This document shows, in pieces, positions 40,956 to 50,704 of a stretch of DNA of 64,000 bases (position 1 is its first letter; each line of letters starts with the position of its first letter). A model generated the notes under the pieces. The model was not told where the DNA came from. It ran no database searches and worked only from the letters and a program-made list of their open reading frames with translations. The stretch lies in the NCBI GenBank assembly GCA_964016985.1, contig OZ024833.1, forward strand, positions 58,913,463 to 58,977,462, in the 5' to 3' direction. Made by a program: the position numbers and the translations under genes. Source of the DNA: Anodontia alba. Taxonomy: Eukaryota; Mollusca; Bivalvia; Lucinida; Lucinidae.

Positions 40956-41169
40956 TGATTATATCTGTATCAGCAGTCTTCCAAAGGATAACCGCTTCTG
41001 AATTATGCAGGTTCCTAGAAACACAACACGTTATTCTATTATTAAGTTAGAAACGAAAAAAAAAAAAAAAAAAAATCTGCAGCATGCCACCTGCAAAAAT
41101 GAATTTAACGAACATTGAAACAGACTGCAGATTATGGCGAACAGACAACAGATAGTGGCAGAGGTCAAG

Positions 41170-41295
41170 ATGTACTTATGCATCCGCGCAGTCTAGTATG
41201 ACAAATGCTATTCGCTATTTGCTGCAAAGTCCGAACACTTAAATAGCAAATAGCATTTTTCATACTAGACAGCACCGATGCATAAGTTCATCCTG
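41170..41295. repeat. Inverted repeat, H-related
   Basis: ACTTATGCATCCGCGCAGTC, TAGTATGACAAATGCTATT and GCTATTTGCT face AGCAAATAGC-type sequence, AATAGCATTTTTCATACTAG and CCGATGCATAAGTT. The outer GCGCAGTCTAG hints at family H. Confidence 0.65.
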
Positions 41296-41332
41296 AGTTT
41301 GTGCGAAAAGTGGGGATCTTATCCACTTTCCA

Positions 41333-41710
41333 TTGACCAACACAGAATTTCTTCTCTTCTGTGGTATCAAAATATCAATTTCTCGAGTTCTGAATGATTT
41401 ACTCATTCAATTTGAGAATGGGTTCAAAAACTTAATTCGTCGTCAAAAGGTAAATCTTACAATTGTTGAGAACAACTTCATTAACCTTGATAAAAACATT
41501 ATATACCTCTCATTAAATTCAAAACTAGTAATCATAGACTTCCTGTTGAGACGGGTCTCTGGAAAAATATACCTCTGCATGAAAGAAAGTGTCCTGTGTA
41601 CGGGAAATGATATTGGTGATGAATACCATTCCATATTTTGCTGTAATTATTTCGATTCAGACAGAAAACGTCTTTTGAAACCTCTTTTTATTGAAAACAT
41701 AATATGTTGA
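41333..41710 (+). pseudogene. LINE ORF2 C-terminal fragment
   Basis: A 125-codon open frame with no RT or endonuclease motifs. Near its end it reads ESVLCTGNDIGDEYHSIFCC then NYFDSDRKRLLKPLF. The pattern of a Cys, GDEYH about ten residues on, then C-x-Y/F and an R/K-rich helix matches the cysteine/histidine element after the RT in many APE-type LINEs (CR1/Jockey group). It differs from the LINE at 58.7 kb, which lacks this motif. Probably an old 3' fragment of another family. The upstream part is unassigned. Confidence 0.6.
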
Positions 41711-41796
41711 AATTTAAAAAAACTTACTAAGTTATAATAATGTAACTATCCTGTAGAGACTTTCCGAATTTGCTCGAATACTCGTGAATAAATTTA

Positions 41797-42083
41797 CCTC
41801 TTAAAGGCTCCATATGCCTCAAAAATAGACATTTTTTATCCAAGAAAAGTTGAATGAATTGATATATGATATTAATATGATCATAAAATGTGGCATTTGA
41901 CAGCCTGTAAAATTTCAATTAGTCTCTCATTTTTGATCTGGAACAAAAATGAAATTATTTTTTTATCATACTTCTGAATTAATGTTGGTAATATTAATTC
42001 AGAGATACGGTAAATAATTTCATTTCAAAACCGAGAAACTAACTGCTATTTTACAGGCTGTCAGGTGCTACATTTCATGATTG
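41797..42083. mobile_element. Family R foldback element, copy 1
   Basis: CTTAAAGGCTCCATATGCC, ATAGACATTTTTTATCCAAG, GACAGCCTGTAAAATTTC, TAGTCTCTC. The right half returns GAGAAACTAACTGC, TTTTACAGGCTGTC and ATTTCATGATTGTAAC. The outermost right end is cut off where family C sequence follows. Confidence 0.78.
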
Positions 42084-42084
42084 T

Positions 42085-42228
42085 AACCCAGTGAGTGGTA
42101 AAGTCAACTGAAAATTTTGCATGAAATGTCAAAAGCCGTTTTCTGGGGAAAATATAAGAAAAAACACGAGTATCAATTCGTTGTCTCGGTACTGAATTAG
42201 CCCATCAGAGAGTTGTGAACGTTAAAAA
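42085..42228 (-). mobile_element. Family C partial element
   Basis: CCCAGTGAGTGGTAAAGTC, then TTTTGCATGAAATGTCAAAA and CCGTTTTCTGGGG to TTAGCCCATCAGAGAGTTG. The left half is replaced by family R. Confidence 0.65.
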
Positions 42229-42429
42229 GTCACTTGAAAATTATCTCTGTTAGTTTTTGTTTGTTTATTTATTTGTTTTCTTCTAATTTCATATTACCCG
42301 TGACTTCAGAAAAGGACCAGGATCAGTCTAATCTGCACAGTTTGAACAAGCACTTCTAATTGCGTCGAATACATTCTACCAGGAAAAAATATATGAAATA
42401 ATTCCCTTTCCGGATTTTATGATAACCAA

Positions 42430-42520
42430 CGATTCTGTAAGCGTATAACGAAGGCCATGATCAGACTGCGTGTATGCGCAGGCTGATCTGGGCCTTCGTT
42501 GTCCCTATGCCCGTATCTGA
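42430..42520. mobile_element. Family H single hairpin
   Basis: AACGAAGGCCATGATCAGAC, TGCGTGTATGCGCA, GGCTGATCTGGGCCTTCGTT. Stem nearly perfect over about 28 bp. Confidence 0.75.
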
Positions 42521-42572
42521 TCTTTTATTGCGCTTCTCTTCGTATTTGTGTCTGGTAGATACATATTGTGGT

Positions 42573-42735
42573 TAACACTTACAATGCAAATTAGCAGACG
42601 ACATATTTCCCTATTATTCCCAGAAAATAGGCTCTGACGAGACAATTTGCATGAAGTGTCAAATCCTGTTTTCTGGGAAAAATATTTCAGTATGTTGTCT
42701 GCTGAATTTTTTACCTAGAGTGCTAAGCGTTAAAG
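42573..42735 (+). mobile_element. Family C element, one core arm deleted
   Basis: TTAACACTTACAATGC to CCTAGAGTGCTAAGCGTTAA. The left core arm is missing: CAGAAAATAGGCTCTGAC joins GAGACAATTTGCATGAAG. Confidence 0.78.
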
Positions 42736-42954
42736 TCACGAAAACTTGATGATCGAGACACGATTTCCCGTGTCTTTCTTTCTTTTTTTTTTTATTTATT
42801 TTTTTTTAATTCTCATTCTGCAGGATTTCAATTTATGTTACAATTGTTTATTTCTTATAATCAGCACAATGTGTCAGAAATAAAGAAAGTATTTAGAGTT
42901 ATTTTTGTTCTCAGCAGCTTGCTATGAAATGGCTGCGAATTTCAAAAGAAAATG

Positions 42955-43165
42955 GTTTTAAAAGCGCGCACACGAATCAGCCTGCATGCAAAGTCCCACC
43001 AATTGATCAGGACCTCATCTTATTGTTACATTCTGTTGTATCCTATGATTCTATGCGCGGACAGCGAAGGTCGTGATCAGACTGCGCATGCGATCAGAAA
43101 GCGCATGCGCAGATATGCGGACGTCGAAGGCCCAGACCAGACTGCGCATTTGCGTTTTCGTATGG
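42955..43165. mobile_element. Family H copies, rearranged
   Basis: ATCAGCCTGCATGCAAAG, GGACAGCGAAGGTCGTGATC, AGACTGCGCATGCGATC and CGTCGAAGGCCCAGACC lie in the same orientation where inversion would be expected, so the hairpin is scrambled. Confidence 0.55.
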
Positions 43166-43194
43166 TACAGTTCAAATACTAGGTAGGTATCTAT

Positions 43195-43590
43195 GATTGC
43201 ATCTGCAGACGACATTTTATTTCTTAGATTACAGTGGGCTCTCGTTATCTCAAAGTCCAATGGAACAGAGATTTCAGTTTGAGACAGCAATACTTTTAGA
43301 TAACCGGAGTTGAATTGTAAAGAACAAAAAAGCAAAATTAAACAAACATTATCAAAACTATAGTTTGACTTAAGCAGTATTTTGAGTTATCAGTGTTTGA
43401 GATAACAAGAGTCAACTGTATTTATATTTTTTTTTTCAGAGGAAGTAAAACGACGTTTCATGCGGATCGTCTGCTGGGCGGACGATTCACTTGAAATGGA
43501 AAACTTTATTTTCTATGAAAAATAAAACAAAAATCAAAATGCCATCTGCTGAGGTGTTATTAGCTCAATACAATAAAAGTTAAAGGAACC
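43195..43590 (+). mobile_element. Family D element split by a pogo/Tigger-like MITE
   Basis: Left part CTGCAGACGACATTTTATTT to 43229; right part TTTATATTTTTTTTTTCAGA, then CATGCGGATCGTCTGC, TGGGCGGACGATTCAC and ATGCCATCTGCTGAGG. The right terminus is worn. Confidence 0.78.
43232..43418. mobile_element. Pogo/Tigger-like MITE nested in family D
   Basis: TA on both sides (43230-43231, 43419-43420). Ends CAGTGGGCTCTCGTTATCTC and GAGATAACAAGAGTCAACTG. Non-coding, 187 bp. Confidence 0.87.
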
Positions 43591-43650
43591 ACAGATTTCA
43601 GATAGTGAGTATTTCTTGTAAATAGAAGGTCCAGATCACAGGTATAAACC

Positions 43651-43897
43651 AGGGCTCAGTTGTTCAAAGCATCTTTAGCTTAACGAGCTCGTTAGTGGTC
43701 AAAATGTTAACTGTTCTAGTTAGTACATTATCTAATTCACAGGTATTTTTGTTGAAAAAAATGTGAGTAGCTTTTGCAAATGCAAAAGCTACTCACATTT
43801 TTTCAGCAAAAATACTAACAAATATGCCATATTTAATGATCAAAGTTTTAACGAAACGTTTACTAACGACTTCGTTAGTTTTGAACAAGTGTTCAGT
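43651..43897. mobile_element. Family E foldback element
   Basis: CCAGGGCTCAGTTGTTCAAA to TTTTGAACAAGTGTTCAG. Core AAAATGTGAGTAGCTTTTGC and its complement are intact. TTAACGAGCTCGTTAGTGG and CTAACGACTTCGTTAG form the intermediate stem. Confidence 0.87.
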
Positions 43898-43997
43898 TCT
43901 TTATGGCATGTGATGCCAACGAAAAAACAGACCATCCTGCAGATTTATGCAATTGCAGGTCGCCAAATGTGTGTTGATGCTAAATACAAGTATAGCT

Positions 43998-44645
43998 TTT
44001 CAAAAAGACCTGCGTTCTGTGGCGTCTGATCTGGGTCTGCACTGTTTGCCAATGTCCCAGTCCAGGTTTAACCAAATAACCCTCTTTACATGGCATTCTG
44101 ACATCACAGCGACAAAATAAGGCGTCTGATCTGGGTCTGCACTGCTTGCCTGTGTCCCAGTCCAGGTTGTTGTTGTTATGCGGATTTTTAACGCTACCAG
44201 GCACCCGAGGCACAAAGAGGCAGCGGCGATAGCTATGATGTACATGTACTTGTACAGCCTTGCTTTCATGGATCACCCATGCACACTTGGTGCCGCTCTC
44301 TGTCACCAAGCGCCGCCCTGTCCACTTTATACAAAACCCAGGGCACGTCGAGTATGAGCTAGGCGTAATAATGGTCTGAAAATTGTCTCGACCCGAGCGT
44401 GATTCGAACCCACGATATCCCGCTTGAAAGTCGAGTGCGCTAACCACTAGGCCACCCAGCCCACGATCCAGGTTTTACAGATGATCCTTTTTATATGGCA
44501 CTCTGACGTCACAGCGACAAAAATAGTGCGGTTTGATTTTATTGGTCGATTGATTTTATTGGTCAGTGATCGTCACGTGGACAACAACCTTCAGGAAATT
44601 TTGAAGTATGCATACTTTTGCTCGATTGTAAACAATCGATCCTAT
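43998..44645 (+). mobile_element. Family F-long element, arm duplicated, split by SINE-S
   Basis: TGGCGTCTGATCTGGGTCTG occurs at 44019 and GCGTCTGATCTGGGTCTGC again at 44122, each followed by GTCCCAGTCCAGGTT. The body resumes after the SINE with TTTTACAGATGATCC, CTCTGACGTCACAGCG, a duplicated GATTTTATTGGTC, CACGTGG and AACAATCGATCC. Confidence 0.83.
44169..44466 (-). mobile_element. SINE-S, minus strand, 8-bp target duplication
   Basis: TCCAGGTT at 44161-44168 and 44467-44474 flanks the unit. On the minus strand the head reads GGTGGCCTAGTGGTTAGCGC with B box GTGGGTTCGAATCACG. The tail is GCGTTAAAAATCCGCATAAC followed by AACAAC. The 155-codon open frame over it is a by-product. Confidence 0.9.
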
Positions 44646-44913
44646 AATATGTTTGTCCACAAAACAGCTTGGTGTTGTGAAGCTCATTCAAGTTGACCAT
44701 TGTGCACTAAAACAGGTGTTTGATAGTTGTTAATATTATAGGCATCCACGCGCACAGTTGGACAAACAGATGATGTGATTCTAACAGATCATGCTAAGGA
44801 TATCGTATTTACCCTGTATTCTGACGGACACTTCAAATCCTTACTATACTTGTTCTAAACTTTGAACATGCGCATTTCATTACCTTTGGATATGCCTAAA
44901 GCTACTGAATTAG

Positions 44914-45198
44914 TCATTACGCAAACATGCCTACTCAAATATACTGAAAATTTTACCACCGAAAAAATGAAAATTTTCAGATAAAAAAAATCTGATATTT
45001 TTCATACTTCTGCTCAAAACATAAATTGTGGGTACTCCTTAGAACCGCCTCGGCGAGGCCGTTCTAACGAGTACCTACAATCTATGTTTTTGAGCAGAAA
45101 TAAGATAAATAATGTATACCCCTGTAAACCCCAGTTTTTCTATATAAACGTGCATGGGATTAAGGGGGTCAAAATTATATAGGCATGTTTTCGTGATG
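44914..45198 (-). mobile_element. Family A foldback element
   Basis: CATTACGCAAACATGCC to GGCATGTTTTCGTGATG. Core GAACCGCCTCGGCGAGGCCG. The GTGGGGTTTAAGG block is altered to GTGCATGGGATTAAGG. Confidence 0.86.
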
Positions 45199-45199
45199 G

Positions 45200-45270
45200 T
45201 GGTATACTGTGTAGACCCTGATCAAACGCCGCATTCTGTGGTGTTTGATCAGGGTCTACACTGTTTGCTA
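45200..45270. repeat. F hairpin
   Basis: ACTGTGTAGACCCTGATCAA, ACGCCGCATTCTGTGGTGT and TTGATCAGGGTCTACACTG. Begins two bases after family A. Confidence 0.75.
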
Positions 45271-45284
45271 AACCATATCTGATT

Positions 45285-45500
45285 TTTTTTCCAATTCTTG
45301 TCCCGATCTTATAGGAAAATCATGCAGACGACCAAAAAAGTTTTCATGATTATTTTTATTATTATTTTCACTCATGAAATAGGGTTTGACACTTCCTAAG
45401 GATACCGTTTGCATGAATTTTTTTCTAGAAAAAAAAGGAGAAAAAAAAATCAAAATGCAATCTGTTGAAATTAAAAACACACAACATGCGAAACGTTAAA
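45285..45500 (-). mobile_element. Decayed family C element
   Basis: CATGCAGACGACCAAAAAAG, AGGGTTTGACACTTCC, CGTTTGCATGAATTTTTTTC, ACATGCGAAACGTTAAA. A further scrap lies at 45650-45730 (AAAATGTCGCTTGCTGAT). The rest of 45501-45964 shows nothing else. Confidence 0.55.
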
Positions 45501-45964
45501 AGCCATCTTCCATTTAAGATGTTCAAGAATGATAGATGAGGGGTAAAAAACTAATATGGTTTCCGAAGCAAAGTGCACAGAAAATTTGCACGGAGTTGTA
45601 CTGAGTTCTTTTTGATCCAAAGGCTTTCAAGTTTTTAACCATACTTTTTTGAGAAAATAAGAACAGGTAAAAAAGAACATATTTTTAAAATGTCGCTTGC
45701 TGATATAGTCTGCTAATGGCTAATGTAACAGTAATTAATACTTTTATTAATTCCCTTCTCGTCGTTCTTAAAGCTTAGTTTTTTATGGGCATACTAGAAA
45801 AGCTGGACTGGGCTCAAAAACTGAACCCATGGACTGGACTCTTGGGCTGAACCCATTGGCTTAGGATCAAGGTGAAGACTTGAACATGGTAAAGACTTCC
45901 AAAATGCTGGCATATATTCATCTTATTTACCGAGTGTGAACTCTGATGTCCCTTTGGAATCTTT

Positions 45965-46076
45965 ACCCAGCAGGCACATGACGTTAATACAACGTTGTCT
46001 CAACGTCGATGCAACGTCATGACGTTGCATCGACGTTGAGCCGACGTTGTAATAACGTCATGTGCCCGCTGGGTAG
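45965..46076. repeat. CGTTG palindrome, about 110 bp
   Basis: CCCAGCAGGCACATGACG, TTAATACAACGTTG, CAACGTCGATGCAACGTCAT is followed by its complement to GTCATGTGCCCGCTGGG. Near-perfect stem of more than 50 bp. AACGTTG-rich palindromes with CCCAGCRGGCAC ends are known as dispersed repeats in animals (recalled). Confidence 0.88.
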
Positions 46077-46293
46077 GAAGGTTCAGATCATCTGGCAGAC
46101 ATTTACTTTGCTCATGATCAAGTACGTTTCAGCTTGTTCTGTTTACATGCTACAGAAGCAGTTATTAGCTTCGGTGAAGAATGATATATACGTACATGTT
46201 TTCGCTTTCAGTCCTACAGATTTAGTGAAAAGAAGCTACTGGTCTCAATTTGCCATTAAAATACAGAGTAATACACTTTATGATTTTATGCCA

Positions 46294-46567
46294 ACATCAC
46301 GAAACATGCCTATATCATTTTGACCCCCTTAAACCCCACTTTTATATAGTAAAAATGGGGTTTACAGGGGTATAAATTATTTTTCTTGTTTCTGCTTAAA
46401 ACCATACATTGTAGGTACTCGTTAGAACCGCCTCGGCGGTTCTAACGAGTACCCACAATCTATGTTTCGAGCAGAAATATGAAAAATATCAGATTTTTTT
46501 GTCTGAAAACTTTCAGTTTTTGGTGGTGAAATTTTCAGTTTATTTGAATAGGCGTGTTTTCGTTATG
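46294..46567 (+). mobile_element. Family A element, shortened centre
   Basis: ACATCACGAAACATGCC to GGCGTGTTTTCGTTATG. Centre GAACCGCCTCGGCGGTTC lacks about 6 bp of the usual loop. Confidence 0.87.
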
Positions 46568-46679
46568 TAATTCTTGAACAGTTTGAAGTTATGCTATTGT
46601 CTACATCATGATGCATTATTTCTTTACGTTAAAAAGGCGGTTATCTCCTGAAAAGTATGGATTTATGACATCCATAGGA

Positions 46680-46882
46680 CTTGTTAACGAGGAAATTGAT
46701 CATAATTCTGGGCTAAGTTTTATTCTTATTTCTCCATAAAAACATATGTTGTGGGTACTCATTAGAAGGGCCTCAGCGAGTTGCTTCTAATGAGTACCCA
46801 CAACATATGTTTTATGGTGACTGAAGAAAATTATCTCAGAATTATCACAAACTACGTCCCCACCCCTTAACAAGTTCTCTGG
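46680..46882. mobile_element. Family B element, complete
   Basis: GGACTTGTTAACGAGGAAA and CCCTTAACAAGTTCTCTGG are the inverted ends. Core TTGTGGGTACTCATTAGAAG and complement with a changed loop (GGCCTCAGCGAGTTGC). Confidence 0.85.
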
Positions 46883-47754
46883 CTATCACAGACATAATTA
46901 TACTTCTTTCTTTACTTTTAAATAGTGTTTATCTCTTGAATAGTAGGAAGTGGTGCTATCACTGACATTCTACTATGTTTCATTATCTCAAAAGGGATAC
47001 ATTAAACCCATTTATGCCTAGCGTCTAATAAAATGGACATTGGCAAACCGTGTAGACTCAGCAATTTCTATAAAACATGGTAATAACAAAATCTAAGTAG
47101 ACACCTCTTCTATTGGAAATGGGTCTGTCCAAAGACGAGGTAGAAGAGTCCACACGGCACAAACGGGTTTATGCATGTAATCTGATCCGGGTGCACTTTT
47201 CATGGATACACAAATTGTTTACATATCTCTCTATGTTCAAAATCTCTAAATTCACTATTGTGAAAGAGACGGAAACAGCAGGATGCAGATCTTGAATCTA
47301 ATTCACAAGAGTGTACTTCCTGAACAACATCTCTGATAATATCCTTCAAAAGGAAAATAAACACACGGGCCAGATAATATTTAGCTGGGATGATCAGAAT
47401 TAAGCCAAGCCAAAAGAATAAAAGCCGGCCCAGAAACAAAAGTGCCCAGCCAAATATTCCAGTCCACGAGTCCAGTCCTGCTTTTCAAATATGCCGTTAA
47501 AATGGTTGTGCAGGTTAATGGTTGTGCAGGTTAACAAGTATCTATCCCAGAGGACCTTTCGCCCTTTCCGTAGCAGTTTCTGTCCTAACCTCGGTCAACA
47601 AGTCTGAAAGAAGATTGTCATTAACGATAAGCGGTCTAGAACAATAAAATGTCAATTAATGTCTCTATCATGTTACAAGTGCTTGCATATTGCAGACGAG
47701 AAATGGTATCAGCGACAGTATCGATGACCAATAATCTGTTGAATTAAAATAGTG
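46883..47754. other. Mostly unassigned
   Basis: An 18-bp duplication AATGGTTGTGCAGGTTAA lies near 47502-47535. On the minus strand AATCTTCTTTCAG at about 47612 resembles an acceptor before a short open frame, but no donor or family supports it. Nothing else recognised. Confidence 0.35.
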
Positions 47755-48150
47755 TAAAAAATGGCGAAAAATCTACCAAGCATATCAAATCACCTTAAAG
47801 GTTTCAGTGAATGAATATTTGAAATAAATTATACATGTACAGTTATATTTTCAGAAGGAGGCTAACAAGATATACTCTAAAAGGAAAGAATTTGCTCCCC
47901 CCTGGGAGCAAATTCTTTCCTTTTAGAGTAGATCGTTGTCCAGAAGACAAAACAATTTTGACTGAGTTGTCTGAAGATAATGTTTGTGACTTCCTGTTTG
48001 CGTTCCTTTACCTGGCAGTCTCCTTCTGAAAACGGTCTACTCTGAAAGGGGCCTGGCTTAGTACGCAGAACAGCAAACAGAAAGTCACATAGTTGTCTCC
48101 CTTGTTAAAAAACTGGTGGCTATTTTATCAAGTGTATCCAGTCCGCTTAA
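47755..48150. mobile_element. Family K element plus an older K right end
   Basis: Older end: ATGGCGAAAAATCTACCAAG, CAAATCACCTTAAAG (47760-47798). Main copy: TACTCTAAAAGGAAAG, AATTTGCTCCCCCCTGGG, CAAATTCTTTCC, TTAGAGTAGATCG, ending AAGTGTATCCAGTCCGCTTA at about 48149, about 27 bp before the next exon. Confidence 0.8.
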
Positions 48151-48177
48151 ACTATATATATGTATTTTTTTTTTCAG

Positions 48178-48338
48178 GACAAATAGAATTTTGGAAACGA
48201 TTCGATTAGAATGTGAGACACTTGTTCTGGAAAAGAATACCGAAAGAAAACAATATGTCATGTTCCACGTGACACCAGCATACTCAGAGTTAAAGAGACG
48301 CTTAGCAACACAGAATAGCAGACAAGCCGAACAAGCAG
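48178..48338 (+). CDS. Internal exon of an unidentified host gene
   Basis: 161 bp with all signals. The acceptor is a pyrimidine tract (ATTTTTTTTTTCAG, AG at 48176-48177) and the donor is GCAG|GTAAAT (48339). With one leading base it has 53 open codons and one trailing base, so it enters in phase 2 and leaves in phase 1. The peptide begins TNRILETIRLECETLVLEKN, continues KQYVMFHVTPAYSELKRR and ends QNSRQAEQA. The first and last parts are charged and probably helical, with a short hydrophobic strand (YVMFHVT) between. The other frames have stops. I do not recognise the family and infer no function. It lies between a family K end 27 bp upstream and a family D start 17 bp downstream. Orientation is opposite to the adenylate cyclase exon, so it belongs to another gene, possibly nested in that gene's intron. 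Confidence 0.72.
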
Positions 48339-48357
48339 GTAAATATTCATCCACATG

Positions 48358-48565
48358 TTAACTCTTAAAGCGCCAATCACAACTAAAGCAGACGACATTT
48401 TTTTTTCAGATGGAAACAAGTCTTGATATTTCACGTGAATCGTCTGCCAAGAAGACGATTCACATGAAATATCAAGACTTGTTTTCTCTGAAAAATAAAA
48501 AAAAAAAATAAAATTTTAGAATTTCGTCTGCTGCAAATTTTGCTAGGCGCTTTAAAGATTAAGAT
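48358..48565 (+). mobile_element. Family D foldback element
   Basis: AACTCTTAAAGCGCCAATC to GCTAGGCGCTTTAAAGATTA. Core GTGAATCGTCTGCC with AAGACGATTCAC. Starts 17 bp after the splice donor of the exon at 48178. Confidence 0.86.
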
Positions 48566-48584
48566 ATCTTCTAGAGTCGTCTCA

Positions 48585-48955
48585 CCAAGCCCATTCTAAA
48601 GACATCCCACACCTATGCTTTCATGGAGACTTAGGAAAGATATGAATAGTTTTATCTTTAAGTAAAAATGTATTTAATTCTCACTTTATCACTGTCTCTC
48701 GATGGATTCAACAGTCGCAAAATGAGCGTTTGTTTTTTTCCACTCAAAATAAGGCTTGGCATGTCATTTCAGTTGTCTCCTAATTTGAATGAAATGCCAA
48801 AACTTACTTTCTGTGAAAACTATTAATTTAAAACATCGTCTGCTGCTGTTTAAATATGGTTAGAATGGGGAGCATTTTAACTTTTTTCCCAGAAAAAAGT
48901 AAGATTTCAATTTGTCGTCAGCTAATTTTTTATCCACCACACTAAGCATTAAAGA
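48585..48955. mobile_element. Decayed family B and family C remnants
   Basis: B scrap at 48585-48660 (AAGACATCCCACACCTATG, TTTCATGGAGAC). C-like sequence at 48690-48955 (CTTGGCATGTCATTTCAG, TTGTCTCCTAATTTG, then CAATTTGTCGTCAGC and ACACTAAGCATTAAAG), possibly two copies merged. Confidence 0.5.
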
Positions 48956-49019
48956 TTTAAAAGGTTGCCTGTATTTAGTAAATTACACGTAATTGATCGT
49001 AACTGATACTGGCCAGACA

Positions 49020-49385
49020 GTTTCGTATAAAAAATGCATTTGGAAACCGACCACTCCAGCAAACATGCAACACCAGCACATATGCATGTATGCAATGCAT
49101 ATAGGGCGCGCGGTATAACCGGTGTTCCGGTAAACCACGGTGTACGTTTTGCCTTATACTGGCTCCAGTCTCTCGTGGCTTTTTTGATTCCTTATAATTC
49201 CTTATAATTCTTTTTTGATAATTCACTGAAATAAAACCAAAATAATATCATGACTATAAAGGCTGGTCACTAGAGTGACCAGCCTTTAAAGTCATGACAT
49301 TATTTTGGTTTTATTTGATGGACTATCAAACCTAATTATAAGACAACAATATTTAGTCACTGGTGACTGAAGCCAGTCTAGTTTT
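49020..49385 (+). mobile_element. Composite of segment J and family I
   Basis: J (49035-49160): GGAAACCGACCACTCCAGC, AATGCATATAGGGCG, GTGTACGTTTTGCCTTA. Family I follows: ACTGGCTCCAGTCTC with TCGTGGCTTTTTTG, core GCTGGTCACTAGAGTGACC, end GACTGAAGCCAGTCTAG. The same J and the same altered arm occur in inverted orientation at 53278-53610. Confidence 0.8.
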
Positions 49386-49474
49386 GCCTGTTAGGTACGC
49401 TTAGATATTTTGGTCATTTCCGTTTTTTTTTTTTTTTTGTTTTTTGTTTTGTTTTTTTTATCGCAGTTCATCTA

Positions 49475-49575
49475 AATCTCCAAGATGAGTAGATTCTTTC
49501 CTTTTAGAGTAGACCCCTTTTCGGGAAGGGGACAAAACAGGATTGTCTCCACTGACAGTGACTCAAATCTCCTTA
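49475..49575 (+). mobile_element. Family K right-arm fragment
   Basis: GATTCTTTCCTTTTAGAGTA, GACCCCTTTTCGGGAAGG, then TTGTCTCCACTGACAGTG. The left arm is missing. Confidence 0.6.
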
Positions 49576-49772
49576 ACCATTACCACTCTCCGAGCTAAGT
49601 CAGCAGATGACACATGGATGATATTTTTCTTATTTTCCCAGAAACAGGATTTGACATTTCCTGCAATTGTCTCCATTGTAGACAATTTGCATGAAATGTC
49701 AAAACCTGTTTTCTGGGGAAGATAAGAAAAATGTTCTCTGCTGAAAAATTTACCTAAAGTGCTAAGCGTTAA
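49575..49772 (+). mobile_element. Family C element
   Basis: CATTACCACTCTCCGAGC to CCTAAAGTGCTAAGCGTTAA. Core GCAATTGTCTCCATTG with TAGACAATTTGCATG. Confidence 0.82.
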
Positions 49773-49998
49773 GTTGTATCTTGTATTTGGTGTGCAGTTC
49801 CTGTGAGAAAATTATGTAAATTCACCACGGAAAGTAATACATATTGTCTGGTCAACGGCATAAATGTCGGTAGACAGACATTGAGCGACTATTTAATTGA
49901 GTTCCAATCCTAAAGCAGTGTTTGTTTATGAGACGAATATAATCTGGTGAAGTCAACACTGTTGTACACAGAACTGACCGAAATCAACAGCCACAATT

Positions 49999-50000
49999 TA

Positions 50001-50047
<47 letters not shown>

Positions 50048-50055
50048 TATTATTC
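49999..50055 (+). repeat. (ATT)n microsatellite
   Basis: About 18 ATT units with one ACT change. It sits at the left edge of a truncated family C copy. Confidence 0.95.
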
Positions 50056-50059
50056 TTTT

Positions 50060-50222
50060 TCATTTTTTCCTGCACACGGGATTACAGGATTTGACATTTC
50101 ATGTAAATTGTCTCCGAAGAAATTGCATGAAACTTCAAAACCTTTTTATTCTGGGAAAAGTATAAAAGATTTTGCAGTATGATGTCTGCTGAAATTTTTA
50201 CCCAGCATGATAAGCGTTAAAC
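50060..50222 (+). mobile_element. Family C element, left end lost
   Basis: GGATTTGACATTTCATGTAA, TTGTCTCCGAAG, GAAACTTCAAAACC, ending ACCCAGCATGATAAGCGTTA. The left terminal repeat is replaced by the microsatellite. Confidence 0.72.
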
Positions 50223-50394
50223 AAGGGGCTAAAATTACTTGTTTCAGGCAGGTGCTTGTCTTGTACAGGTTGATTTATATTATGCCCAGACTGCTTCTTT
50301 CGGATATTGAGAATTTATCCTTTCAAGACAGGATTTTGCTTAATAGAGGTGGCCTTTAACCCATTGTAGTCTGGAGATCCCTAAAAGGGTAATT

Positions 50395-50468
50395 GGCAAA
50401 CAGTGCAGAACTAGATCAGACGCCGCAGAACGCGGCGTCTGATCTGGGTCTCCACTGTTTGCAAATAG
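50395..50468. repeat. F hairpin, perfect centre
   Basis: GATCAGACGCCGCAGAACGC and GGCGTCTGATCTGGGTCTCC. Outer arms GGCAAACAGTGCAG and CACTGTTTGC. Confidence 0.8.
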
Positions 50469-50704
50469 TTCAGTCACTTTTCTCTCACAAACATATCTAA
50501 ATCTCATAGCCTGACATACCTAAACTCGGAATTGGACTCTTCCAGTATACAGTGTCGGGGAGTTCATAGGTTAAGACAGGTTGGATTGGGGGAGCTCTTT
50601 TGGTCTACAAAGGGTTAAGACCGGGTGATAAGTTAAAAGTAAGTAAACTTTATGTTATCGCGATATGCGAAATGCGCAGACTCGTACAAGTCCATTATAT
50701 CTGT

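Noticed and set aside
43980..44447. 155-codon minus-strand gene
   Set aside because: The frame lies over SINE-S and F arms; repeats of the same sequence elsewhere are not open in that frame.
47550..47612. Minus-strand terminal exon after AATCTTCTTTCAG
   Set aside because: About 20 codons then a stop; no family match and no other exon nearby.
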